A stretch of DNA of 5,274 nucleotides from Rhizobiaceae bacterium (GCA_004299545.1 SCRB01000328.1:1-5274); one strand, 5' to 3'. Numbered from the stretch's first letter, positions 1-5,274 are shown. A program made the numbers and translations. The notes: generated by a model not told the origin, from the letters alone.

Positions 1-236
1 AGCGATTTCGCCCATCAGGTCGGATTCCTGAACGTCAGCTTATTGATCCAATATCTCCGGAACCGGACTGTCTGGAATCGGCCCCTGGACTGCCGCAGCA
101 CTGCGCCTCATAGCGGCCACAGAAGCCGATCCCGCCACTGTCCGAGAGCGGAGATCACTAGGGCAAAATTGAGGTCGCGCCGCCATTCAGCAGTCAGTAG
201 GCACCCAGCGGCCGGCGTGGTATGCGGCTTCGTTAC

Positions 237-241
237 AGAGG
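237..241 (+). promoter_or_regulatory. Shine-Dalgarno that fixes the helicase start at 250
   Basis: AGAGG lies 8 nt before the ATG at 250. This matters because the helicase reading frame is open leftwards to the edge of the window, with an alternative TTG at 43. The 69 extra residues from 43 are arginine- and serine-rich and show no helicase motif. The Q-motif aromatic residue falls at residue 9 when translation starts at 250, which is normal spacing for the family. I see no convincing -35/-10 pair in 1-249, so the promoter is not assigned. Confidence 0.6.
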
Positions 242-249
242 CCGCAATC

Positions 250-2049
250 ATGACGCCGACCGACAACGTAGAATTTCCGGTTCCCATTCACCCTGCCCTC
301 GCTTCCGCTCTCGAGGCGAAAGGCTACAGCCATCTGACGCCGGTCCAGATAGAGATGGCTAATGTAGGTCACCTTGAGGCCGACCTGCTGGTTTCAGCGC
401 AAACCGGCTCGGGCAAAACGGTCGCCTTCGGCATCGCCATCGCCTCGACGCTGCTCGGCGGTGCGGAACGATTCGAGACGGCCGGACGACCTCTCGGACT
501 GATCATCGCGCCGACACGCGAACTGGCGATCCAGGTACAGCGGGAACTCGACTGGCTCTACGCGGCGACGCAGATCCAGACGGCGAGTTGCGTCGGGGGC
601 ATGGACATGCGCAAGGAGCGCCGCGCGCTGGAGCGTGGCGCGCATCTCGTGGTCGGCACGCCGGGACGCCTGCGCGACCATATCGCCAAGGGGGCACTGG
701 ACCTTGGCGCGCTGTGCGCGGTGGTGCTCGACGAAGCCGATGAAATGCTGGACCTGGGGTTCCGCGAGGACCTCGAATTCATCCTCGGTGCGGCTCCGGC
801 GGAACGTCGGACGCTGATGTTCTCGGCGACGGTGCCACGCGGCATCGCCGAATTGGCAAAGACCTTCCAGAGAGATGCGCTGCGCATAGCAGCGACCGCA
901 GCGACCAGCCAGCACGCCGACATCGAGTATCAGATGATGCTGGTACGGCGCGACGAGCGTGAACACGCCATCATCAACACGCTGCTCAACTCCGACAGCA
1001 CGAGCGCGCTGGTGTTTTGCCACACGCGCGAGGCGGTGCGCCACCTCACCGCACGCCTTGTCAACCGCGGCTTCCTGGTAGTCGCGCTTTCGGGTGAAAT
1101 GGCGCAATCCGAGCGGTCCAACGCGTTGCAATCGATGCACGACGGCAGGGCGCGGGTATGCGTGGCGACCGACGTCGCGGCCCGCGGCATCGACCTGCCG
1201 AACCTGGACCTCGTCATTCATGCGGACGTGCCGAGCAATCCGGCGACGCTGCTCCACAGGTCCGGCCGAACGGGGCGTGCAGGCCGCAAGGGAGTGTGCG
1301 TGCTCATCGTGCCCGAGAACAGGCGCGGCGCGGCGCAACGCGTGCTCTCGCTGGCCAAGCTGACGGCGCTCGTGCGTGACGCGCCCGGCATCGCCGAGAT
1401 CGAGGCGCGCTACCGCAGGGAAATCCTTGACGCGGTGTTCTCTGCCGACGAGCCTAACGACTTGGAAGCGCCGTTCGTGGCGGAATTGTTGGGGAAGGCC
1501 GCCCCCGAGCGCATCGCGGCGGCTTTCCTGCGCCAGCAGCTGTCGGCCCGCCCTGTGCCGGAGGACCTCTCTCCGCTGCCGGTCACCGACATGCCGGCGA
1601 GAAAGCCCAGGCACGACGGGCGGACCGAGAAAGAGCGCGGTCCGGTGCCGGCGCGTGAGCCTCGCGGACCGGATATGGAGGGAGGCATCTGGTTCTCGCT
1701 GTCGCTTGGACGAAAGCAGCGCGCGGACCCGAAATGGCTGCTGCCGATGATCTGCAAGGCTGGCGGCGTGTCGAGGCGCGACGTCGGCTCGATCAGGATC
1801 GACGACACGGAAACCCGATTCGAGATCGCTGGCGACAAGGCGGCCGGCTTCGCGGAGCAGATCAACCGACCCGGCAGCACCGAGCGGGGGATCGTCATAG
1901 CACCGCTCGGAGAGGTGGCTAGGACACCGCTGTGGCGGGCGAAGCCGAAATTCGGCAAAGGCGGGAAGCCGGCGCACCGTGGCAAGGCCCAACCTGCGGA
2001 TCGCGATCATAGCCACAAGCACAAGGGCAAACCGAAGCGTCCAGGCTGA
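250..2049 (+). CDS. DEAD-box ATP-dependent RNA helicase with C-terminal DbpA-type RNA-binding domain (DeaD/CsdA-like)
   Basis: This 599-residue protein is predicted to unwind or remodel RNA using ATP in the cytoplasm. Relatives act in ribosome assembly, mRNA turnover and cold adaptation. All core motifs are visible: Q motif (F9 to Q33), motif I AQTGSGKT (50-57), Ia PTRELA (88-93), Ib TPGR (137-140), II DEAD (161-164), III SAT (192-194), a motif IV-like VFCHTRE (255-261), V ATDVAARGID (306-315) and VI HRSGRTGRAGR (336-346). No catalytic residue is missing. A Pro/Arg-rich linker (about 440-477) leads to a domain at about 478-553, beginning GGIWFSL, that matches the DbpA RNA-binding fold. The protein ends in a basic Lys/His/Arg tail (about 554-599). 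Length and order fit DeaD/CsdA better than the shorter DbpA. The exact subfamily, and so the RNA target, cannot be fixed by eye, and no symbol is given. The gene stands alone and converges with the oxidoreductase gene. Confidence 0.95.
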   Translation: MTPTDNVEFPVPIHPALASALEAKGYSHLTPVQIEMANVGHLEADLLVSAQTGSGKTVAFGIAIASTLLGGAERFETAGRPLGLIIAPTRELAIQVQRELDWLYAATQIQTASCVGGMDMRKERRALERGAHLVVGTPGRLRDHIAKGALDLGALCAVVLDEADEMLDLGFREDLEFILGAAPAERRTLMFSATVPRGIAELAKTFQRDALRIAATAATSQHADIEYQMMLVRRDEREHAIINTLLNSDSTSALVFCHTREAVRHLTARLVNRGFLVVALSGEMAQSERSNALQSMHDGRARVCVATDVAARGIDLPNLDLVIHADVPSNPATLLHRSGRTGRAGRKGVCVLIVPENRRGAAQRVLSLAKLTALVRDAPGIAEIEARYRREILDAVFSADEPNDLEAPFVAELLGKAAPERIAAAFLRQQLSARPVPEDLSPLPVTDMPARKPRHDGRTEKERGPVPAREPRGPDMEGGIWFSLSLGRKQRADPKWLLPMICKAGGVSRRDVGSIRIDDTETRFEIAGDKAAGFAEQINRPGSTERGIVIAPLGEVARTPLWRAKPKFGKGGKPAHRGKAQPADRDHSHKHKGKPKRPG

Positions 2050-2053
2050 GCCC

Positions 2054-2067
2054 GCCGAACGCTCGGC
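2054..2067 (+). terminator. Small GC-rich hairpin just after the helicase stop (weak terminator candidate)
   Basis: GCCGA (2054-2058) and TCGGC (2063-2067) can pair around an ACGC loop, 4 nt after the TGA stop. The stem is only 5 bp and no run of T follows, so it is not a standard intrinsic terminator. It may only stabilise the 3' end. Confidence 0.2.
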
Positions 2068-2176
2068 TGCGCAGGCCAGGCGCCTCCTGTCCGGTGCGCT
2101 CAATGTATTCGGTGTAACCGCCATCATAACTGGACGTCCCCGGAATCGACATAGAGGCCCACCGAGCGCCCCAGCG

Positions 2177-2248
2177 CTATTTCGTGCCAGTATCTTGCAC
2201 CTCTCCGCTAAGGCGCGTTGGCTCATTGCTCAGATCGTAGTGGGACAT
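2177..2248 (-). CDS. Possible 23-residue small protein, unknown function
   Basis: I do not recognise this product. The ORF starts at the ATG complementary to 2246-2248 and ends at a TAG (2177-2179). AAGGAG (complement of 2255-2260) lies 6 nt before the ATG, one of the best ribosome sites in the window. The peptide starts MSHYDLSNEP and is hydrophilic, with no membrane segment, signal peptide or cysteine. The same frame has an ATG further upstream at 2338 (53 residues, starting MHKWYRHPF) with a poorer ribosome site. It lies 134 nt beyond the oxidoreductase stop on the same strand, so it could be read from that transcript. The Shine-Dalgarno is buried in a hairpin (2253-2272). Beyond the TAG the frame stays open to 1919, so this could also be the remnant of a longer gene. 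It may equally be chance. Confidence 0.3.
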   Translation of the reverse strand: MSHYDLSNEPTRLSGEVQDTGTK

Positions 2249-2277
2249 GCTGGGCTCCTTGTTTGAGGAGCCTAAGC
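2249..2277. promoter_or_regulatory. Inverted repeat enclosing the small ORF's Shine-Dalgarno
   Basis: GGCTCCT (2253-2259) and AGGAGCC (2266-2272) form a perfect 7-bp stem with a 6-nt loop. Outside it GCT (2249-2251) can pair with AGC (2275-2277) past a small bulge. On the minus strand the right arm is the AGGAG ribosome site of the ORF at 2177-2248, so folding would hide it. Neither strand has a T-run after the stem, which argues against a standard bidirectional terminator, although the position between convergent genes would suit one. Confidence 0.45.
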
Positions 2278-2382
2278 TTCGCACTTCTGAAGGTGGAATA
2301 GACACCTGTTCAAACGGGTGGCGATACCACTTGTGCATTGGCTCGGAACCTCGCCAAACCGTGATAGGCGGTGTGGACGTGG

Positions 2383-3783
2383 CTAGCCGGCCGTTCTCGG
2401 CCTTATGTTCTGATTCAGGCAGAATATGTTCGTCGGGTCGTATTTGCTCTTCAGCGCGACAAGCCGCTGGTAGTTCGGGCCATAGGCCGCCTTGACGCGC
2501 TCCTCGCCTTCGTTGCCGAGATTGTTCACGTAGACGGCGCCGGTGGAGAAGGGCTTCACTGCGGCCCACACCTCGCGAACCCAGCCGATATTGATCTCGT
2601 CCTTAGCCGGATCGTCCCAGATAGCGATCGGAAAGCAGTCGAATTCGGCATTCCGGCATGCATAGGCCGTTTCCGAGACAGGAACACGGGAAATGGCGCC
2701 ACCGACCTGCTGAAGCACGATCAGCGCGTTATCGTTCGGAGCCTTGCTGTAGACGTCCAGGAGAGTGTCGATCGCGTCCTGGCTCAGTTCGCGCATGAAT
2801 TGAGCCTTCCACGAATAACGGCGTCCGCGTGGAAATAAGGCGTCGCCGGCGGACTGCACCTGCAGATAGGGCACTCGCCCGAGGCTCTCGTTCGACGCTT
2901 TGCTTTGCGCATAGGCGAGGAGCGGCGCGATCGCCATCTCGGCCTCCCTGGAGGAGCCCGAATGGAAGACGGAGATCGAAAACATCCGTTCGCCGGCAGC
3001 CGTTACCAGGGCCGCGTCGAGACTAAGCTCGTCCGGCGCCGTTCGCGCAAACTCGTCATAGAACCTCAGTGCATCACGTGCCTTTGCTTCCCGGAAGACG
3101 ATGGAACCGGCGAGAACCTCCGTCCCGATCGGGTGAAGCCGGTATTCGAAACTGGTGACGATGCCAAAATTTCCGCCGCCGCCGCGTAGCCCCCAGAAGA
3201 GATCCGGATTCTCGTCGGCGCTCGCGCGAAGCACCCTGCCGTCGGCCGTGACGATTTCCGCGGACAGGAGATTGTCGCAGGCGAGCCCGAAACGTCGTCC
3301 AAGCTTGCCGAAGCCGCCGCCCAGCGTCAGTCCGGCTATCCCCGTGTCCCCATTCACGCCCATGGTCGTCGCCAGACCGCAGACCTGCGTCGCGCCGTCG
3401 AATTCGGCGAGCGTCAGCCCGGCTTCGGCCCAGGCAACGCGCCGCTTGTCGTCCACCGACCTGTTCTTCATGCGCGACAGGTCGATGACAAGCCCGCCTT
3501 CGCAGACGGAGTTCCCGGCCACGTTATGGCCACCGCTGCGCACCGAGAGCGGCATTGTATTTTCCCGCGCGAAGGAAAGTGCCGCGACCACGTCGTCGGT
3601 GCCGGCACAATAGGCGATCGCGCCTGGTCGCTTGTCGACAAGGCCGTTCCATACTTGCCGCGCCTGCGCGTAGGCGGGATCGGTCGGCAGTACCAGTTCC
3701 CCGCGAAGCGTCCGGCGAAGCCGAGCTGTTTCCCGCGGAGAGCCGTCCTGAATTGGCCTGGCCGTCATGACCTCGGGCTGCAT
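2383..3783 (-). CDS. FAD-linked oxidoreductase of the berberine bridge enzyme (BBE-like) family
   Basis: This 466-residue flavoenzyme probably oxidises an alcohol, sugar or other small organic molecule and passes electrons to oxygen or another acceptor. The substrate cannot be read from sequence. The FAD_binding_4 (PCMH-type) domain spans about 50-215. It has RSGGHN (82-87), whose H86 is the usual histidine for covalent FAD attachment, then TLGGGFG (153-159), GLACDN (166-171) and WGLRGGGGNFGIVT (197-210). The C-terminal BBE domain (about 415-461) shows AAYGPNYQRL and KYDPTN, ending LNQNIRP. In my alignment the position of the second flavin-linking cysteine of plant BBE is G148, so single attachment is expected. 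No signal peptide or membrane segment is visible, so it is probably cytoplasmic. The ATG at 3783 is supported by AGGAG (complement of 3791-3795) at 7-nt spacing. It is divergent from the LysR gene, which probably controls it. Length is normal and there is no frameshift. Confidence 0.93.
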   Translation of the reverse strand: MQPEVMTARPIQDGSPRETARLRRTLRGELVLPTDPAYAQARQVWNGLVDKRPGAIAYCAGTDDVVAALSFARENTMPLSVRSGGHNVAGNSVCEGGLVIDLSRMKNRSVDDKRRVAWAEAGLTLAEFDGATQVCGLATTMGVNGDTGIAGLTLGGGFGKLGRRFGLACDNLLSAEIVTADGRVLRASADENPDLFWGLRGGGGNFGIVTSFEYRLHPIGTEVLAGSIVFREAKARDALRFYDEFARTAPDELSLDAALVTAAGERMFSISVFHSGSSREAEMAIAPLLAYAQSKASNESLGRVPYLQVQSAGDALFPRGRRYSWKAQFMRELSQDAIDTLLDVYSKAPNDNALIVLQQVGGAISRVPVSETAYACRNAEFDCFPIAIWDDPAKDEINIGWVREVWAAVKPFSTGAVYVNNLGNEGEERVKAAYGPNYQRLVALKSKYDPTNIFCLNQNIRPRTAG

Positions 3784-3862
3784 GTCCGTTCTCCTGTTGG
3801 ATGTGCGCTCAGTTTCCCACGAGGGGGACGCACTGGCAAAATCGAAGAAATCAGGTGCTGGG

Positions 3863-3875
3863 TGAACTCAATTCA
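3863..3875. promoter_or_regulatory. Candidate LysR-binding T-N11-A box (TGAA-N5-TTCA)
   Basis: TGAA (3863-3866) and TTCA (3872-3875) form a perfect dyad with the T-N11-A spacing typical of LysR-family recognition sites. It ends 14 nt before the lysR start codon and just upstream of the -10-like TACAAT, so binding would block lysR transcription. It lies 80-92 bp from the oxidoreductase start, a suitable distance for an upstream activator site. With arms of only 4 bp, chance cannot be excluded. Confidence 0.4.
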
Positions 3876-3877
3876 TC

Positions 3878-3883
3878 TACAAT
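3878..3883 (+). promoter_or_regulatory. -10-like hexamer TACAAT directly before lysR
   Basis: TACAAT matches the TATAAT consensus at five of six positions. Only 6 nt separate it from the ATG at 3890, so transcription would start at or beside the A of the start codon. No good -35 is present at the 16-18 bp spacings (about 3854-3861, GGTGCTGG). Confidence 0.35.
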
Positions 3884-3889
3884 AGAGCG

Positions 3890-4795
3890 ATGAGGAAGCT
3901 GCCGCCGCTCAATGCGTTGCGAGCCTTTGAGAGTGTCGCCCGGCATTTGAGCTTTCGGCTCGCCGCGGCGGAACTCGGCGTCACGCCGACTGCCATCAGT
4001 CATCAAATCCGTCTGCTGGAGGATATCTGCGGCCAATCCTTGTTTTTTCGCCGGCCGCGCCCCCTTCGCCTGACCGCCGCCGGCGAACTTCTGTTCCCCA
4101 TCCTGCGAGACGGGCTTGACACTTTCGCCACCGCGCTTGCGAACGTCTCCGGCATAACGTCGAGCGAGACCTTGCGCGTTACCACGCCAAACGCCTTCGC
4201 CAGCCGCTGGTTGGTGCCACGTCTTCCGAAATGGCGCGAAACCCAGCCTCGGATTGCGCTAGAGGTGATTGGGACCGACCGCACTTTGAACCTCGCGAGC
4301 GGAGAGGCCGACGTGGCGATCCGCTACGGCCGGCGAATGCCCAGCGGATACGTCGCACAGGAGCTGTTTCGCGATACCTATGTTCCGGTTTGCCGCCGCG
4401 ACCTGCTTCCTGACAGAAGATCTCTTACCGAGCCCGCCGAGATGTGCCGATTGCCACGCATCCATTATGATTGGATGAAAACAGACGCCGAGATCCCTAC
4501 GTGGCGGCGCTGGTGGAAAGCGGCGCGCGAGCTCGACCCGAGCCTGCCACGCGACGCGGAGACCTGCCAACTCAGCTTCCGTGAGGAGTCACATGCAATC
4601 GCCGCGGTTCTGGCCGGACAGGGTGTGGCGATCTGCAGCGACGTTATTCTGGCGCCGGAGCTCGATCGGGGCGAATTGGTGAAGGCGCACGAACTCTCAC
4701 TGCCGGGTTTGGGTTACTACCTGCTCTATTTGCCCGAACATCCTCAGAAGCGCTTGATCATGGTCTTCGCCGACTGGGTGCGTTCCGTTGTGTAG
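3890..4795 (+). CDS. LysR-family transcriptional regulator, GcvA/AmpR-like
   Basis: This 301-residue cytoplasmic DNA-binding protein has the standard LysR length and layout. The N-terminus LPPLNALRAFE (4-14) is typical of the GcvA-like branch. The winged helix-turn-helix is clear at about 21-44 (SFRLAAAELGVTPTAISHQI), followed by the wing (FFRRPRPLRLTAAGE) to residue 66. A linker helix runs to about 90. The substrate-binding-like effector domain (about 94-298) contains FASRWLVPRL (103-112) and an ADVAIRYG segment usual for this branch. The ligand is unknown, and nothing ties it to glycine or beta-lactamase control. The ATG at 3890 gives the canonical N-terminus, yet only a weak AGAG precedes it. 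The gene is divergent from the BBE-like oxidoreductase, its most likely target, and probably represses itself through the dyad at 3863-3875. No damage is seen. Confidence 0.94.
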   Translation: MRKLPPLNALRAFESVARHLSFRLAAAELGVTPTAISHQIRLLEDICGQSLFFRRPRPLRLTAAGELLFPILRDGLDTFATALANVSGITSSETLRVTTPNAFASRWLVPRLPKWRETQPRIALEVIGTDRTLNLASGEADVAIRYGRRMPSGYVAQELFRDTYVPVCRRDLLPDRRSLTEPAEMCRLPRIHYDWMKTDAEIPTWRRWWKAARELDPSLPRDAETCQLSFREESHAIAAVLAGQGVAICSDVILAPELDRGELVKAHELSLPGLGYYLLYLPEHPQKRLIMVFADWVRSVV

Positions 4796-4803
4796 GTAAA
4801 CTC

Positions 4804-4823
4804 CGTACGGCGAGCGCCATACG
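4804..4823 (+). terminator. Inverted repeat 8 nt after the lysR stop (weak terminator candidate)
   Basis: CGTA-C-GGC (4804-4811) pairs with GCC-A-TACG (4816-4823): a stem of 7 pairs with one mismatch and a 4-nt loop. The position right after the stop codon suits a terminator or an mRNA-stabilising 3' end. No T-run follows, so intrinsic termination is doubtful. Confidence 0.3.
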
Positions 4824-4869
4824 TCGCCCGCGCGGCCGCTTCTGACGTGGCTTTCGGCTGAGTGATCTG

Positions 4870-4911
4870 TTCCGGAAACGTCCGAGAAGGGTCAACCCTT
4901 CACATCCGGAA
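4870..4911. repeat. Nested inverted repeat
   Basis: The inner arms GAAGGGT (4886-4892) and ACCCTTC (4895-4901) are a perfect 7-bp dyad around CA; as RNA this is a 6-bp stem with a TCAA loop. The outer arms TTCCGGA (4870-4876) and TCCGGAA (4905-4911) pair around it, separated from the inner stem by 9 and 3 nt. No T-run follows on either strand. It could be a protein-binding dyad, a structured RNA segment or part of the lysR 3' end. Confidence 0.4.
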
Positions 4912-5039
4912 GAGTTCGGGCTCAACGAATCCCTAGACGTCCGTTTGGCGCCCCGATCCCAGTCGTTCCGGTGGCCTCGAACCTTTCTTAAAACCTGCTG
5001 TCGACTCGGGCTGGCGCCGGCCAGTGCGAAGGACCGGCT

Positions 5040-5171
5040 CTAAGACCTAGCCGACCGAAGCTTCCGAGCGCCGGGGCGTAGAAACCAGGCATTCGGGATG
5101 TGTCTGTCATGATGGCTGCATCCGCCAACAAAGCCGACGCCCGCTAGGAGCCATCCCGCGCCTCTGTTCAT
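5040..5171 (-). CDS. Possible very small lipoprotein (43 residues), weakly supported
   Basis: The minus-strand frame from the ATG at 5171 to the TAG at 5040-5042 encodes 43 residues. The N-terminus resembles a lipoprotein signal peptide: one arginine (R3), a hydrophobic stretch GWLLAGVGFVGG (6-17), then C18 followed by SHHD. VGGC is an acceptable though not ideal lipobox, because glycine at -2 is less usual. If real, the mature part of about 26 residues would be anchored in an envelope membrane. Against it, no good Shine-Dalgarno is present: AAGGA lies about 17 nt upstream, and only GGA is nearer. The C-terminal half is arginine-rich like a chance ORF. I do not recognise the product and give no function. 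Confidence 0.2.
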   Translation of the reverse strand: MNRGAGWLLAGVGFVGGCSHHDRHIPNAWFLRPGARKLRSARS

Positions 5172-5220
5172 CCAGCGGGGTCCGTTTGTCCTTTCTCGGT
5201 GCCACGGGAATACTGCCAAT

Positions 5221-5230
5221 CATATATATG
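5221..5230. promoter_or_regulatory. AT-rich palindrome CATATATATG
   Basis: A perfect 10-bp palindrome of alternating A/T stands out in GC-rich surroundings near the right edge. It could serve as a -10 region or an easily melted site for a gene beyond the window. No matching -35 or downstream gene can be confirmed. Confidence 0.2.
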
Positions 5231-5274
5231 CTGGGAGGCTGTTGCCCTGAGCATGAGGTCGACCGTACAAGCGA

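Larger units (their letters stand above)
2050..2382. other. Convergent intergenic region with several stem-loops
   Basis: This 333-bp gap separates the 3' ends of the helicase (+) and the oxidoreductase (-). Besides the hairpin at 2054-2067 it can form stems at 2249-2277, 2303-2320 (7 bp with one wobble, loop TCAA), 2338-2357 (TTGGC/GCCAA) and 2358-2372 (ACCG/CGGT). None is followed by a T-run on either strand, so I cannot name an intrinsic terminator. One small minus-strand ORF with a good Shine-Dalgarno is listed separately. Plus-strand frames here show no ribosome site or recognisable protein. Confidence 0.5.
3784..3889. promoter_or_regulatory. Divergent promoter region between the oxidoreductase and lysR genes
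   Basis: These 106 bp hold all the control sequence for both divergent genes. The half near lysR is AT-rich and carries the T-N11-A dyad and a -10-like hexamer, listed separately. Towards the oxidoreductase I see only a weak pair on the minus strand: TTGCCA, then 17 bp, then GAAACT. A poor promoter would suit a gene that needs LysR activation. Such a compact regulator/target arrangement is classic for LysR systems. Confidence 0.6.
4796..5274. other. 479-bp stretch without a convincing gene
   Basis: After lysR the continuing frame is closed by stops at short intervals, and no protein family or tRNA cloverleaf is recognisable. The stretch contains the two inverted repeats at 4804-4823 and 4870-4911, the candidate small lipoprotein ORF on minus at 5040-5171, and the palindrome CATATATATG (5221-5230). 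Reading frames on both strands run off the right edge, but too little of them is present to call a gene. Confidence 0.5.

Noticed and set aside
1..15. Possible start of a divergent minus-strand gene at the left edge (MGEIA, with AGGA 10 nt upstream)
   Set aside because: Only five codons are inside the window, too few to support a gene.
40..186. 48-residue minus-strand ORF in the helicase leader region (starts MAARPQFCPS)
   Set aside because: No Shine-Dalgarno before its ATG and an Ala/Arg/Ser-rich composition typical of chance frames.
394..2226. 610-codon open frame on the minus strand opposite the helicase
   Set aside because: It is rich in Arg, His and Ala, has no recognisable domain, and lies opposite a gene with every DEAD-box motif intact. 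Long antisense frames are common opposite GC-rich genes.
1979..2266. 95-codon plus-strand frame overlapping the helicase 3' end
   Set aside because: It begins at a GTG with no ribosome site inside the helicase gene and has no family resemblance.
4912..4945. tRNA-like segment around GTTCGGGCTCAACGAATCC
   Set aside because: No cloverleaf can be built: acceptor and anticodon stems are absent and the T-loop pattern is wrong.
5094..5158. CGGGATG and CATCCCG inverted pair
   Set aside because: Two 7-bp arms separated by 51 bp are expected by chance in sequence of this composition.
5107..5274. Minus-strand frame running in from the right edge to a TGA at 5107-5109
   Set aside because: 55 codons with no recognisable family and no ribosome site before its internal ATGs; probably a chance open frame.
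5228..5274. Plus-strand ATGs at 5228 and 5253 as starts of a gene leaving the window
   Set aside because: GGGAGG is 14 nt before the second ATG, too far for a normal ribosome site, and the first has none. There is too little sequence to judge.

Overview
The window looks like ordinary chromosomal DNA from a GC-rich alphaproteobacterium, most plausibly one of the Rhizobiales. That is an inference from the base composition, the style of the GcvA-type LysR regulator and the type of DEAD-box helicase. There is no rRNA or species-specific marker to settle it. I find no tRNA, rRNA, CRISPR array or recognisable mobile element.

Layout, left to right: (i) 1-249 is the leader region of (ii) a complete DEAD-box RNA helicase on + (250-2049) that carries a C-terminal DbpA-type RNA-binding domain. 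(iii) 2050-2382 is a convergent intergenic stretch with several stem-loops. One of them masks the Shine-Dalgarno sequence of a possible 23-residue ORF on the minus strand. (iv) 2383-3783 on minus is a berberine-bridge-type FAD-linked oxidoreductase. (v) 3784-3889 is a 106-bp divergent promoter region. (vi) 3890-4795 on + is a LysR-family regulator of the GcvA/AmpR kind. (vii) 4796-5274 has no convincing gene. It holds two inverted repeats, an AT-rich palindrome and a weak candidate for a tiny lipoprotein on the minus strand.

The helicase is an independent housekeeping-type gene for RNA remodelling. The oxidoreductase and the LysR gene form the functional unit: a divergent regulator/enzyme pair sharing one short intergenic region. 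That region contains a T-N11-A dyad of the LysR type placed over the regulator's own predicted promoter. The simplest model is that the LysR protein represses itself and controls the flavoenzyme in response to an unknown small molecule. A near-consensus -10 hexamer lies 6 bp before the LysR start codon, so the regulator's mRNA may be leaderless.

I did not find a clearly new multi-gene system. The observations most worth following up are the possible leaderless, self-blocked lysR promoter, the hairpin-masked small ORF at 2177-2248, and the possible small lipoprotein at 5040-5171.
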